Below are positions 43,397 through 53,558 of a stretch of DNA of 64,000 nt, piece by piece. Positions within the stretch are counted from its first letter, which is position 1. Every line of letters starts with the position of its first letter. This stretch comes from Epithemia pelagica. Lineage: Eukaryota; Bacillariophyta; Bacillariophyceae; Surirellales; Surirellaceae. The stretch spans positions 2,675,928 to 2,739,927 of the forward strand of contig OX337235.1 of assembly GCA_946965045.2 (NCBI GenBank). Direction: 5' to 3'. Position numbers and translations under genes: made by a program. The notes beneath the pieces are model-generated. The model made no database searches. It was not told the DNA's origin and saw only the letters and a list, made by a program, of their open reading frames with translations.

Positions 43397-45454
43397 ATGA
43401 GTCATCCGAACAGCTCTATTGACGATGAGATTGATTTGTACGCCGTACTCAAGTGTGACCGATCCGCAAGTTTCGAGGCAATCCAAAGATCATTCAAGAG
43501 ATTATCCAGGAACTTTCATCCCGACAAACGACGATCGGCCGATGACAAGACAAGTGCCGAAGATTTCTTTGTGGCAATCAAGTTAGCGCACGATATACTA
43601 TCAGATCCAGTTCTACGACTGGCCTATGATCATGGAGGATTGGTGGCTGTTGATATCCTTCGAAGATCCCACCTTTCGGCGTCACAACAGCAAAGTGATG
43701 ACGAAGAAATGGCGAATCAACAAAATCAAAACGACGACAACGAAGAAGATAATGAAAACTTGTACCACAAGCTCCAAAATATGAAGTCAAAAGAGGAAGC
43801 TATCAAATTCATACACGAGCTTGTCGAAACTTACAATATACAGAGATCAATAATGCACAAGGCACCTATCGGAATGGAAGCCGAACTGGTTCACATATAC
43901 GACCCACAGAGGAACATTCTCCATTCACGAGGCCTTGGATCCTTAAATGTCCAAGCTCAGCGATCTTTCTTTTTGTCGAAGCACATGGACATATCTGTTT
44001 CTGCACAATCCCAAGTACAACGACGTCCACAGCAGCAGGGTCTTGTAACCGCTCGGACGACCAGCCTCGGATTCAGTTACCGAACCGATGCCGCCTCCCA
44101 TCATTTCTTGAATTGCTCCCTCAATCAAGGCAATCCACAGCATTCCCAAATCTCTTTGCAGACAACTCGAAGATTTTACGGAGGAAACATGTTCAGTTTA
44201 GCTGTGGGAGGGAGTCTACTGTCGATACAGCCATCCACTTGGATATACTCCATTTCCACGAACCGGATCATAATGTTGGGTTCACTATTGCCGTGGACTC
44301 GGAAGAACGATGATTCTCATCAACCAAAGCAGCATCAAGAGCCAACCAAAGTTCATGTTTCGTGGTCTTTGGGTATGTCTTTGCTCGGACAGATCCAATC
44401 CATTGCAGGATCCATACGGAACCTGACATATCCTCAGTACAAGTTCCGACTTGGTTTGTTGGATAGTCCGCCAATAAAAATAACTGCGGATTCATCTGAA
44501 GAAGATTGCTGGCATGCAGCCTTGTCGTTAGACTGGAACTGGTGGAGAATCAAGGTGACTAAAGAACATTCAATCCTTGACAATGGGAATTGGACGCTGC
44601 GCTATGGGATAAAATACGACGTACGGGGAGCCAAAATCGGACGGGCCTGGTCCATTCTGCTACATTTAGAATCATCGGACGACTGGCATCTGCGCATTCC
44701 CATTATCATACAACAAATGAGATTGGAATCGTTGGAATGGCCGGTTGTAGGAACTGTGGTTCTACTACTTTGTGAGTGGGCGCAAGAATCCTTCCCGAAT
44801 TATTTCTCGTCGTGGGTTGTCTCAAGGTCAAATTCGTCCTTTTCTTGGGCCACGACTCCATCAAGTAAGCAAGAGTTGTCGCGCACCAACAACATCCCTT
44901 CTTATCATGTATACTACACCGACATGATATCGCGCATTGCGGCAAAGAAGCGCGAGTTGGAATCCAAGAACAATGGACTAGTCATTCTCCAGGCAGTTTG
45001 GTACAACACAAACACAACGGCCAATCTCAGTCGTTCGCGTTCGGACGACGACGATCTCACGGACGTGCTGCAGTACTGGGTTGTAGATGGACACTTGAAC
45101 CTACCAATCCAACAATGTCGGTGGCAATGGTTTTCGTCGCATGACGAACGCACTGGTAGTGGTGATCGTTCTGATTGGAGCGTTTTTAGGGAACCAACAT
45201 CGAATGGCTCTCGCAGCGTTGGATCGCAATGGTGGCCCTGGATCCAGGACTGGTTGAGAAGCCAGCAAACTGTTCTGGGAACTCTCTTCCTCTTCGGAAA
45301 CGACCAGCAAGCCGTATCTGGCTGTTTGTACGTGCGGTATCGTCTTGGCAGCTTGGTGCATGAAATTCGTTTCTATGATCATCAAAGATATGAACTTGTT
45401 TGCTTACCCAACGACCTCGCAACAGTCATGGGAGCAGCAAGTCAAGTCGAGTAG
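43397..45454 (+). CDS. DNAJC11: DNAJC11-like J-domain protein
   Basis: A single exon of 685 residues from ATG 43397. The J domain is at residues about 11-80 with HPD at 41-43 (NFHPDKR). A beta-rich middle region follows, with many alternating hydrophobic strands (residues about 165-510). The C-terminal segment AAKKRELESKNNGLVILQAVWYN, then DLTDVLQYWVVDGHLNLP, matches the DUF3395 domain of DNAJC11. In animals DNAJC11 associates with MICOS/SAM at the mitochondrial outer membrane and affects cristae; the same site is inferred here. It is divergent from GluRS and convergent with holocytochrome c synthase. Confidence 0.82.
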   Translation: MSHPNSSIDDEIDLYAVLKCDRSASFEAIQRSFKRLSRNFHPDKRRSADDKTSAEDFFVAIKLAHDILSDPVLRLAYDHGGLVAVDILRRSHLSASQQQSDDEEMANQQNQNDDNEEDNENLYHKLQNMKSKEEAIKFIHELVETYNIQRSIMHKAPIGMEAELVHIYDPQRNILHSRGLGSLNVQAQRSFFLSKHMDISVSAQSQVQRRPQQQGLVTARTTSLGFSYRTDAASHHFLNCSLNQGNPQHSQISLQTTRRFYGGNMFSLAVGGSLLSIQPSTWIYSISTNRIIMLGSLLPWTRKNDDSHQPKQHQEPTKVHVSWSLGMSLLGQIQSIAGSIRNLTYPQYKFRLGLLDSPPIKITADSSEEDCWHAALSLDWNWWRIKVTKEHSILDNGNWTLRYGIKYDVRGAKIGRAWSILLHLESSDDWHLRIPIIIQQMRLESLEWPVVGTVVLLLCEWAQESFPNYFSSWVVSRSNSSFSWATTPSSKQELSRTNNIPSYHVYYTDMISRIAAKKRELESKNNGLVILQAVWYNTNTTANLSRSRSDDDDLTDVLQYWVVDGHLNLPIQQCRWQWFSSHDERTGSGDRSDWSVFREPTSNGSRSVGSQWWPWIQDWLRSQQTVLGTLFLFGNDQQAVSGCLYVRYRLGSLVHEIRFYDHQRYELVCLPNDLATVMGAASQVE

Positions 45455-45644
45455 AGGCTTTAGGTACTCTTACTAAGATTCTTTTACCGGTTACAACAAT
45501 TCGGCCAAGGTCCTTTTTCTAACCAATGGTTTCTGGTAACCCAACAAATGCTGTGGACGTCACTAAAAGAAAACTTCGAAATCAAGGATGCGGTAAACCA
45601 TGAATAAAAATTTTGTAACAATTGGTAGAGTCGCGTGATCCACA

Positions 45645-46544
45645 TCAATTGTTGGGCTCATCTTTCTTTGGAGTGGCCTGTGAATGTTGTTGCCGGTGTT
45701 GCTCAAGTTGCCATCGATGAACATACGCTGTGATTCCAGGCAGTGCTTTTTGAAGGAATCTCTGTCCATGCAAATAAATTGCCCGAAAATCATCCAGAGC
45801 TGGTCTCACGTCAATGTGCGTCATCGGTGGCAACCTCGGATCCACCTGATCCATCATGTAGTAATCAATCACATATCGCTGCAATGGCGTCGTGCCTTGG
45901 TTACTACCATTGGTACTGACACCTTCACGACCTACATACCAGTCATGTCGATCAAAAGGCATGGGATTCCAACCAAGAACTTTGGAAAAAAGAAATGCTT
46001 TTGGAGTCAAATCCTGTTGTCTTCCTTCAAATCTCACCAAACGAAGTTGATCCGTCCCTTCCCACTGACAAATTTTCTGCCAGGTCCCTTCGTTTACAGC
46101 GTTATGTATTTTCAGAACCACAGGAACAGATTCCTCTGGGATATTGCTCCATCCCTTCTTCTTCATCGCATTGTAAAGTTGCTGCTCCGATGGATATACC
46201 CACTTGGTTTCTGATTCGCCATGTTGATGAAGGGGTACTCTGGGTGTTGTCGTTTCTACTGTGTCGCCTCTCTCTCCTCGTGGTATACTTGAGACCTGCC
46301 TACTAGTATCGAGTTTTATCCGTTGATCTGGTTGAGGTGTTTGTGCATGTTTGGCCGCCTCTTCGATAGAAGCGGAACATGACGGCGAGGACGGTTCTCC
46401 AGCTTTGGCCGTGGACTTGGTAATGCTTCCTAGCCAAGTCCAAGGTTGAGATTTCGAGATCCCAGTGCCACTACTACTGCTGTTGAGAAGAACGGGGCAT
46501 CCACCTTCCCCATTTTTCTCAGGCTTATCCTGACCTTCCATCAT
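45645..46544 (-). CDS. HCCS: Holocytochrome c synthase (cytochrome c heme lyase)
   Basis: A 299-residue single-exon ORF from ATG 46544, with a second ATG next to it. A CP heme-binding motif (GGCPVLL) lies near residue 15. The conserved HCCS core runs from WVYPSEQQLYNAMKKKGW through VPVVLKIHNAVNEGTWQKI, LVRFEGR, DLTPKAFLFSKVLGWNPMPF and DRHDWYV to HIDVRPALDD. The histidine in the K-I-H-N-A-V-N-E segment is the known heme ligand of the family. The enzyme attaches heme to apocytochrome c in the mitochondrial intermembrane space. The N-terminal ~110 residues are Ser/Pro rich, as in other family members. It is convergent with the DNAJC11-like gene, 190 bp between stops. Confidence 0.93.
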   Translation of the reverse strand: MMEGQDKPEKNGEGGCPVLLNSSSSGTGISKSQPWTWLGSITKSTAKAGEPSSPSCSASIEEAAKHAQTPQPDQRIKLDTSRQVSSIPRGERGDTVETTTPRVPLHQHGESETKWVYPSEQQLYNAMKKKGWSNIPEESVPVVLKIHNAVNEGTWQKICQWEGTDQLRLVRFEGRQQDLTPKAFLFSKVLGWNPMPFDRHDWYVGREGVSTNGSNQGTTPLQRYVIDYYMMDQVDPRLPPMTHIDVRPALDDFRAIYLHGQRFLQKALPGITAYVHRWQLEQHRQQHSQATPKKDEPNN

Positions 46545-47269
46545 CTTACTTTCTTTTGGTTGTGGTCGTGGCTTTTTTTCATTGATGGCAAACGTATGGT
46601 CTGTCCGGACGTACGTAACGTATGGAAGGTCCTCTGATCCCGGGGCACGCTATTCGTAAGAGTAGTGTATGTAGTCCGGTACGAAATGTGGTTGGGTGCA
46701 TTCTCATCGTAAGTACGAGTACGAATATACGAGTAGCAGATAGTCCGAAGCTAATCGACTTATTAGAACATAGCATTCTTCTATGATAATCATCGCCTAA
46801 GACTACTTCATGCAAAACTACGATAAATGACTCTAGCCTAATAGCTAAATATACTAATTTAAATTCTAAAAGATTCTACTTTCTCCTTTTACTTCTCGTA
46901 CTCGTACTCGTAGTCTACGTGGAATACTCGTAAGAATACCTGTTGGGAACTCGTGTTTCAAAGCAAATCAAGACCCCCAAAGCCCCCAAATCGGGGCAAT
47001 CGCAAAACCTCGTCCACGACGAAGGTGCCTCGGGACGAGGTAATTAAGCTGATGGAATCGCAAGTTTCAAGAAGTCAACCTTACATTTCCATATATCGTC
47101 AATATACTTTCTTCTTCGAGGTGGTAATTATATCTTGGGGTGGAGGAGCTAGAAGCCCAAGGGAAATTTTACGCCGTCATAACTGGCGCCACTAAAGCAC
47201 ACCATCCAAAAACGGCGAAATTGACAGCCGTAACGGGTGGTTTCTTCTTTTTTGGACATAATTTGTACA
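46545..47269. promoter_or_regulatory. 725-bp divergent intergenic region
   Basis: It lies between the starts of HCCS and the zinc-ribbon gene. It contains short palindromic reiterations of TACGAGTA/TACTCGTA (for example near 46705-46735 and 46895-46935) in an AT-rich stretch. No gene is supportable. Confidence 0.4.
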
Positions 47270-48169
47270 ATGGCACATCAAGATGACGGAATAATGCTAT
47301 CCGAAGGGGTTGAAAACAGAATGGTACCGGATGGGGTTGTCAACGTCATGAATCCTCATCTGGGAATGTTTTCGACCAATGATACTCAATCCAAGGCAGC
47401 CACAAAGGACGAAAATGGCAGTGCCGGAATCTTTGTTCAAAAATCTGGCTCCCGAAAAATGTTCATGTCCGCGGGCCGTCTTGTTTTGCCACGTTTTACT
47501 GGGTTTGGACAAAAGAATCGTCCGTTGGAAGAACCACCTCCACAAGAGGCGGCCACATTGGAACAACACATCGCGGTCGACAAACAAGAGCCTGTGTTTA
47601 TTACCAGAAGTGACATCGATCAAGAGAGCAAACTCTCAGAACAAGATATTGTTACGTGTTCGGAGTGTGGCATTGCCCAAGAAAGGCAGAAAGATATTGA
47701 GTTTCAATGCTTGAGGTGCCAAACCAAGTTGGCGGAACGACGGTCACACGACATGATGTTGTCAAGTGAGCTGTCCAAAGAATTGCCCACTTTGGAAGAG
47801 GGGTGTGATGATGTTTCTGAACACGAGGATGACAATGGTGTGGGCAGGATCGTAAGAACAATACAGGAAGGTGACGAATACATGGCAGAACAACCCTTGG
47901 ACAGTGCGCTACAGCACCAGGAAGAAAAGCCACGACGCCGGCTTTCCAGTTTTATGCGGCGTCTTTCCAATAACTTGAGAGGGTCCTCGGCCTCCTCCGC
48001 GTCGTCATCATCGTCGTCCATGAATGACCACGGCAGCAGTTACCTTCAAGAAGCGGACCAAATGTATGATCCGGTATTGAATACGGTCAACAGTACGGAC
48101 GTCAGTATGGAAAACAACAATCCTGCCCATGTGGGTCCTGCAGGCCCATTAGCGTCGGATTCAATCTAA
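47270..48169 (+). CDS. Hypothetical zinc-ribbon protein (299 aa)
   Basis: The first ATG in the frame is 47270 (acaATGg). The protein has one possible metal site, CSECGIAQERQKDIEFQCLRC (CxxC-x14-CxxC; about residues 127-147), in a mostly disordered, acidic and Ser-rich chain. A basic patch RRRLSSFMRRLSNNL precedes a run of serines (48000-48020). No membrane segment or presequence is seen. The function is unknown; a regulatory or scaffold role is possible. It is convergent with the phytochelatin-synthase-like gene (144 bp). Confidence 0.65.
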   Translation: MAHQDDGIMLSEGVENRMVPDGVVNVMNPHLGMFSTNDTQSKAATKDENGSAGIFVQKSGSRKMFMSAGRLVLPRFTGFGQKNRPLEEPPPQEAATLEQHIAVDKQEPVFITRSDIDQESKLSEQDIVTCSECGIAQERQKDIEFQCLRCQTKLAERRSHDMMLSSELSKELPTLEEGCDDVSEHEDDNGVGRIVRTIQEGDEYMAEQPLDSALQHQEEKPRRRLSSFMRRLSNNLRGSSASSASSSSSSMNDHGSSYLQEADQMYDPVLNTVNSTDVSMENNNPAHVGPAGPLASDSI

Positions 48170-48313
48170 CAACACGTAGCTAGTTTTGTTTCCCGTTTCC
48201 TTATATATATTATGGATACAATTTAAGTAGGAGCAAGTTTGGAATGTCTTTATCCGCAATAGTGGAAGAGTCACGAAATATCCTGCTGAGCACATAGACG
48301 CGAGGACGTGCCA

Positions 48314-50416
48314 TTAGAATGAAGATACATTTGGTCTAACAAGAATGTATCCCCGATACCTTGGTTCGCATCCCATTTCGTGCGTCAGTTGCAGGTATAG
48401 GGTTTGATTGGTAAAGGCATCACTATCATCTGGTGGTAAGCCATCTTGCGCTTGAGGGACGTTGGAATATCCACAATGGTCAATCCTTGCCATGGAGGTA
48501 ACCAAACGAGCCGCCGAAACCCAAACCGCGGGATACTTGTACTTGGCAACATCCAGTATTAAGAAGCGGTCTTCTGTAGGACTGTAACTCGCCAATGGTG
48601 AAAAGTGCCCCCGACCCGATTGATCCAAAGCTGAGCGATCAAAATTGATAATCACCCGAGACAATGGATCTTGCAAAGCTTCCGTGAGCTCCTTTCGAAC
48701 CTCATCCAACTCCAGGGTGGCGGGGTCTAGTTCGTGGACTGACACTAGGAATTCGTCAGCTGGTAAGTAGCATTCCAATAAATTCTTAGCTTGATGGAGG
48801 GATATGCCTCCGGGTGGATGCCAAATTCCATCAAAGGTTGCATTGTACCGGACCACGTTTTGGTTTATACACGTGGGATTGTTTTGGAGCAGTCCCAGTT
48901 GCGTGGCATAGGGATAGGGATCGTACATTGGATCAATGGGAGGTTCTACAATCGCATGCAACGAGTTAAGAACAGCAGCACACGAAGCCACAGCACAATA
49001 GGCTTGATTTATTTGGGCGTCCCATCCTTTCTGCAGAAAAAAGAAATCTCTTGAATAGTCGTACCACCCATAGCCATTCATCAGCATGCCAAACGCCCTC
49101 GTGTTATTAAGGTACAAGAGAGGTTGATCCAGTTCTTCGGAGTAGGTTGCGTGCGCATGAAACCACTTGCGCATGGCGTTCCACATTTGTTCTTCGCTCT
49201 CGACCGTGGCATTCCAGGCCTCTTTGGCATCCAAGACCACCTCCTGTTCCATTGCATTCCAGCCCCGTTGCGATTCCGACTTGACTTGGTCCCAGGCGTG
49301 GTGCGAATTTTTCTTGGTTTCATTCCAACCGTTCGAGGCAGCGTCTTGGATCATGTGCCACCACAAATGTTCCTTGTTGACTGCGTCGTCAGAAAAGTTG
49401 GCAAAGGCCAGACGAGTTTGTTTCCACCACAATCGAGCATTGTGTGATTCTTGATCCCACCAATGTTCAAATTTGTCGTGTATCGATGATTCGTCCGTAT
49501 TCGTTTCGCCCTGCTCTTGTACAACTTGCGCCGCTGCTGAGTTGTGATTCCACCAGGTCCGCATATTCTGTCCAAGGAGCCGCAGATTGGTAATGGTGCT
49601 GGCATACCACAACAGCTGCTCTTCTTTTTCTCTCGTCGCACGCGTTGGCACATTGTATGACACCACAAGCTGGGTTGTGGATGCCTGTTGCTGGAGTTTG
49701 GACCACAATTCATGGGCCTCGTTGGCATGCGTCGTCCAGGTGTGCCGGAACCATGTCGACATGTTGCGCCACCAATCTTCTCTCGTTACATTATTGAAGA
49801 GGGACGAAGAATCTGCAGCAGTACTTTCCTCACTATGAGCTTTCATTTCGTGCACTTTCTGACAAAACAATCCCCATTGTTCTGACGCATCTTGCCCAAC
49901 CGAGTTTCTTTTGCCCATTTCATCGGACATGGGATGCTCTACATCCGGAGGTTTCCAATACGATTGTACATTATCATCAAGGGTCTCCCAATCAATCAGT
50001 TTGGTAGCCAATGCAACGTGTTTTAGAAACAAACTTCTCGTCCTTTTCTGTTCTTCGGCATGTCCCCGGCCTTGATTGTGAAGTTGCTGCCAAACGTCCC
50101 ATTGATGAATTGTATCATCCCGGAGACCAGATTCCGTCTCTTTGCTGGCGGGTTGAAATTGCTGTTCCTTGGAACCGACTGAAACGGGAGACTGGGGGTG
50201 AATGGAGGCCGACCGAGCATGGCCATACCGTTCCATCATGGCACCCAGGCTCATGAATACCAAGGCCACTACAACATTTCTGGTCCAGAGAAATACTACT
50301 CTTTGGTTCCTTGAAACACTGACAAAAGGCACGGGCGGTCGAACAGCATTGGGATTGGACAAATGACTCGGAAGCAACTGCGTTCCTTCATGGGGCCGCC
50401 CTTCTTCTCGATGCAT
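48314..50416 (-). CDS. Membrane-anchored phytochelatin-synthase-like protein
   Basis: I start at ATG 50416; the frame continues upstream without an ATG. The product is 700 residues. A single hydrophobic segment near residues 40-60 (VVFLWTRNVVVALVFMSLGA) suggests a type II membrane anchor. Residues about 85-430 are helical and strikingly Trp-rich, with recurring WW and Trp-Asn steps (HLWWHMIQDA, SQRGWNAMEQ, KEAWNATVES), and contain several N-x-S/T sites. The C-terminal domain is phytochelatin synthase: Q468 and C474 in QINQAYC, H604 in RGHFSPLASY and D622 in ILDVAKYKYP. The H-to-D spacing of 18 and the Gln six residues before Cys equal those of plant and cyanobacterial enzymes. The family cleaves glutathione and, in eukaryotes, makes phytochelatins that bind heavy metals. 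Anchor and orientation imply activity in the secretory or vacuolar system; this is inference. Confidence 0.82.
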   Translation of the reverse strand: MHREEGRPHEGTQLLPSHLSNPNAVRPPVPFVSVSRNQRVVFLWTRNVVVALVFMSLGAMMERYGHARSASIHPQSPVSVGSKEQQFQPASKETESGLRDDTIHQWDVWQQLHNQGRGHAEEQKRTRSLFLKHVALATKLIDWETLDDNVQSYWKPPDVEHPMSDEMGKRNSVGQDASEQWGLFCQKVHEMKAHSEESTAADSSSLFNNVTREDWWRNMSTWFRHTWTTHANEAHELWSKLQQQASTTQLVVSYNVPTRATREKEEQLLWYASTITNLRLLGQNMRTWWNHNSAAAQVVQEQGETNTDESSIHDKFEHWWDQESHNARLWWKQTRLAFANFSDDAVNKEHLWWHMIQDAASNGWNETKKNSHHAWDQVKSESQRGWNAMEQEVVLDAKEAWNATVESEEQMWNAMRKWFHAHATYSEELDQPLLYLNNTRAFGMLMNGYGWYDYSRDFFFLQKGWDAQINQAYCAVASCAAVLNSLHAIVEPPIDPMYDPYPYATQLGLLQNNPTCINQNVVRYNATFDGIWHPPGGISLHQAKNLLECYLPADEFLVSVHELDPATLELDEVRKELTEALQDPLSRVIINFDRSALDQSGRGHFSPLASYSPTEDRFLILDVAKYKYPAVWVSAARLVTSMARIDHCGYSNVPQAQDGLPPDDSDAFTNQTLYLQLTHEMGCEPRYRGYILVRPNVSSF

Positions 50417-51180
50417 GGTTGAGACGGACGGAATGTGAAGCAAGCTGCGCCAGAATCTTGAGGGTGAAGTGGGGAGATTTGCACTCAGAGAGCAAAAGCT
50501 GCCGTCCTTGACCCTTGTGAGTGTGTTTGGACAAACCTGCCGACTTGTCTGTCCAAATCGGTTCTTGTCTTTCTATATATCTATCCTCGTCTTGTTGATC
50601 TCAATGATGGATGGATGATGTGTGTCGTCGGCATCGTGACATTTTCAAATCAGAAACAATGAGCTGATAGGGCGACGGGCAGGCGGAGAGAGCGGGCGCG
50701 GCATATTGGGGTACGTCGGTTTTTATCTTCCGAAACTTTAACGGTTTTCCCTAATCGATTCTTTTCTTTTCATAGGGTCCGTTGGAAAAAGACCAATGGA
50801 ATGTCAAATCTAATCTACTTTGTCGACACATGCAACAGGACCAAAAGAGCATGATGTTGTTGATTATACATCATCCGTTGGGCGATGGCATGCCGTTGAG
50901 TTTGGTCTTGAAACATGGATAATTACGGGAGAGCGCGACCGACTGCGGAGCCTTGGCACTCAGGACCGATTCTGTCCACGCCAGCCAGCATGCCTCCGTT
51001 GCAGTTCATTCCTCTCTCTCGTATCTTGAATGAATTTATTTTTGTTGCCCGCGCAAAACAACCATCCCAAGTCCCGACACTTGTGATTGCGTGTGGGCAC
51101 AACTGTCAACAGTCCCATCTCCCATCTCCCTCAAGGGGGTAGAGAAACGACCAGTTCCTTCCGAAAGAGCAACAGTGCCA
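50417..51180. promoter_or_regulatory. 764-bp divergent intergenic region
   Basis: It lies between the phytochelatin-synthase-like gene and the DUF1769 gene. The frame of the latter stays open upstream to about 51091 without ATG, so a 5' exon cannot be excluded. No RNA gene or repeat is recognised. Confidence 0.4.
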
Positions 51181-53520
51181 ATGGTTTCGTCGATTCAAGT
51201 AGAAGAATCCACTGGTCCCATTGCTACCAGCAGCAGTAGCGGAAGCAGTGAAGAGGATCCTTCTCAGCCGCAACATACCACTCGTGCTTCCGCTCGACGC
51301 AACAACACTATTCGAGCTTCTGTGAGAAAGGGGAAAGGGAGGGGTTTTGTGAGACGCACCAAATCCGAAAATGTTCCTGTCGAGAATCAACGTGTAGAAG
51401 AAGAAGGGCCACCGCTCCATCCCGACAGCAAGAAACACAGCAACAAAGCACTGGGCTTGTTTCGATCGCAATCCTTTGGCCAAAAAGCACACTCCCGGGG
51501 TGGTCATGTGCATGATCCTAACAGCAGCAGCACGAGCAACGAAGAACAAGAGTCGCACAAACAACAGAGACGAAGACCTCCATTGGCATCTCGTCCACGT
51601 CGCATGGTTCGTCGATGGAGATCGGCCGAAGTTCCATTGCCACCGACAACCCGGTCACAATCCACGGGCCACCCGACCAATGAGGCTATGAGACAAACTC
51701 GAGTATTTACCGTTCGGTCATTGAAGCAAATGCCCAACACGAGTTTGGCCGCTAGCCATGCGACTCCTACTGCCGCGATGGAATCACCAAAGTCGTTTGT
51801 CAAGGATGACTTTGTGGATGAAGTGCAAGCCACTCAAGATGTCGAAGCTTTGCATTCTACGAGTTGTGCAACTGCTATTTTGCAACATTCGTATTTGGAA
51901 TTGTGTGGTTCTCCAGAGAATGTAAGCAGCGACTGCGATTGTTTTCGTCATGAGAAATCCGGTCGAATAGCGAACGATACCGGTACGGTAACGTCCTCCT
52001 CATCCCAAAGTCTCAGTATGAGCACAAAGTCCCTTCCGCAACCACAGCGACACCCACAACAACAATCACCACCACACATATCCGACGATCCCACTGTACA
52101 GGAATCCATTGAATGCGTGTTTGCCTCTCAGTTGGGAGAGAATTTGGCGCTGATGTTGCAGCAAGATGATGACGATGATGAAGAAAAGAAAGTTGATACG
52201 GACGACAAGTCCGGTCTGGTGGCTCCGTCGGTTCTGCAGCAATCCCTTTTGCGGAGTCGTTCCGAGCGTACAATGGATGCTCAAGCCAGACATGGTAATC
52301 AACGGAGACGGAGCAAGAAACTGCAAGAAAGTCTGAAACTAGTCCACGTGAGCACCTTCGATCCCAACGAAACGACCGACCATTCCACAACGACGGAGAG
52401 TGTCAAGGGGGAGCCCAATACGGAAGCACGAGTCTCTCACGCAACCCAATGTCCCTGCTGCCGGCAAAGCACGCCCATTGTAGATCCAAAGCGTTGGCCC
52501 CAAAGACCACTCTTGTTACGACCCACCCCCAGTGGAGGTACCGTGGTCAAGGGAATCCGTAAAGTTGGTTCAACCGAGTACCTCTGGAAGGCTGGACGAG
52601 ATACCAGACCTTCTGCTCTTACTTGGCCCACGTCATTGAAAAAAGAATGGGGACAGTCTACTACCGATACTGAAACCAATCCCATGGAGGTTATGTGTCC
52701 GAGGTGTATGATATTACCCATCAACAATGGGAATGAAGCCTCTGGGGAGTCCTTGGTGACAGATTTTGAGAGTGAACTCTTTGAAGGAACCCTACTTCTT
52801 CGAATGAGGGCTACCGAAGGTACGACACCTCAGCCATACAATGACAATATTGGATACTTTCATGGCATGAATCGACGGTATCAAGCAGTGATACACGGAC
52901 GCTTCAAGAAGGCCATTCCGTTTACCCAATGCCTTACAGGCTTTGTTCTAGATCGACCATGTGGGAAACTCCCTCCCAAATGGATCTTAAAGGGAGGACT
53001 CAAAGTGCTAAGTTTCTTTGCTCCCCAGCTACAAGCCCGCTTTGATGGACCCCATCCCAGCAGTTTAACGCCACTGGGAAGTACTCCGCAAGTGCTATCC
53101 CTGCATGATCACGAGAGACATAACATAGAGAAAATGCAACAAGAACCCACACAAGCAAAACACACGTTGCTCGGTGAAGCATCGGATTCCACGAGTACTC
53201 TTCAACGGGCCAGATATCGCAAAAAGCATTTCGATAAGTTGTTTACTCAGAAGAGCCCTTTTCCAGTTACAGACCCCAACAAAGTGTACACATTTGAGTT
53301 TCTTCAGCATCTGTTCAATTTCAACGATTTCAGTATCGAGCTTGGATCAATGTTAGGTGCCATCAAACTCAAGGAAACTCTCGATGGACAACCACTCCAA
53401 ATAATGGCAATGCTTGGTGAACAGAGAATATGGTCCTTTGATGTTTGGCACGAGGTTCTCATTGAAGAGTCCAGAAAACACGACAAAAACAACAAACATC
53501 CTCAGGCTGGCCAATGCTAG
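51181..53520 (+). CDS. DUF1769-domain protein (779 aa)
   Basis: First ATG in the frame is 51181. Residues 1-430 are low-complexity and basic (RRTKSENVPV, RRPPLASRPRRMVRRWRSAE). Two CxxC pairs (CPCCRQS; MCPRCMI) near residues 425 and 505 may form a zinc site. The C-terminal third has the DUF1769 pattern: FEGTLLLRMRA, YFHGMNRRYQAVIHGRFKK, LTGFVLDRP, and at the end LKETLDGQPLQIMAML. That family is best known from fungi and lacks a defined function. It is convergent with the first PPR gene, with only 38 bp between stops. Confidence 0.72.
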   Translation: MVSSIQVEESTGPIATSSSSGSSEEDPSQPQHTTRASARRNNTIRASVRKGKGRGFVRRTKSENVPVENQRVEEEGPPLHPDSKKHSNKALGLFRSQSFGQKAHSRGGHVHDPNSSSTSNEEQESHKQQRRRPPLASRPRRMVRRWRSAEVPLPPTTRSQSTGHPTNEAMRQTRVFTVRSLKQMPNTSLAASHATPTAAMESPKSFVKDDFVDEVQATQDVEALHSTSCATAILQHSYLELCGSPENVSSDCDCFRHEKSGRIANDTGTVTSSSSQSLSMSTKSLPQPQRHPQQQSPPHISDDPTVQESIECVFASQLGENLALMLQQDDDDDEEKKVDTDDKSGLVAPSVLQQSLLRSRSERTMDAQARHGNQRRRSKKLQESLKLVHVSTFDPNETTDHSTTTESVKGEPNTEARVSHATQCPCCRQSTPIVDPKRWPQRPLLLRPTPSGGTVVKGIRKVGSTEYLWKAGRDTRPSALTWPTSLKKEWGQSTTDTETNPMEVMCPRCMILPINNGNEASGESLVTDFESELFEGTLLLRMRATEGTTPQPYNDNIGYFHGMNRRYQAVIHGRFKKAIPFTQCLTGFVLDRPCGKLPPKWILKGGLKVLSFFAPQLQARFDGPHPSSLTPLGSTPQVLSLHDHERHNIEKMQQEPTQAKHTLLGEASDSTSTLQRARYRKKHFDKLFTQKSPFPVTDPNKVYTFEFLQHLFNFNDFSIELGSMLGAIKLKETLDGQPLQIMAMLGEQRIWSFDVWHEVLIEESRKHDKNNKHPQAGQC

Positions 53521-53558
53521 CAAGTTTTAAAGTGTTGCCTACTTTGATCATTAATCAA

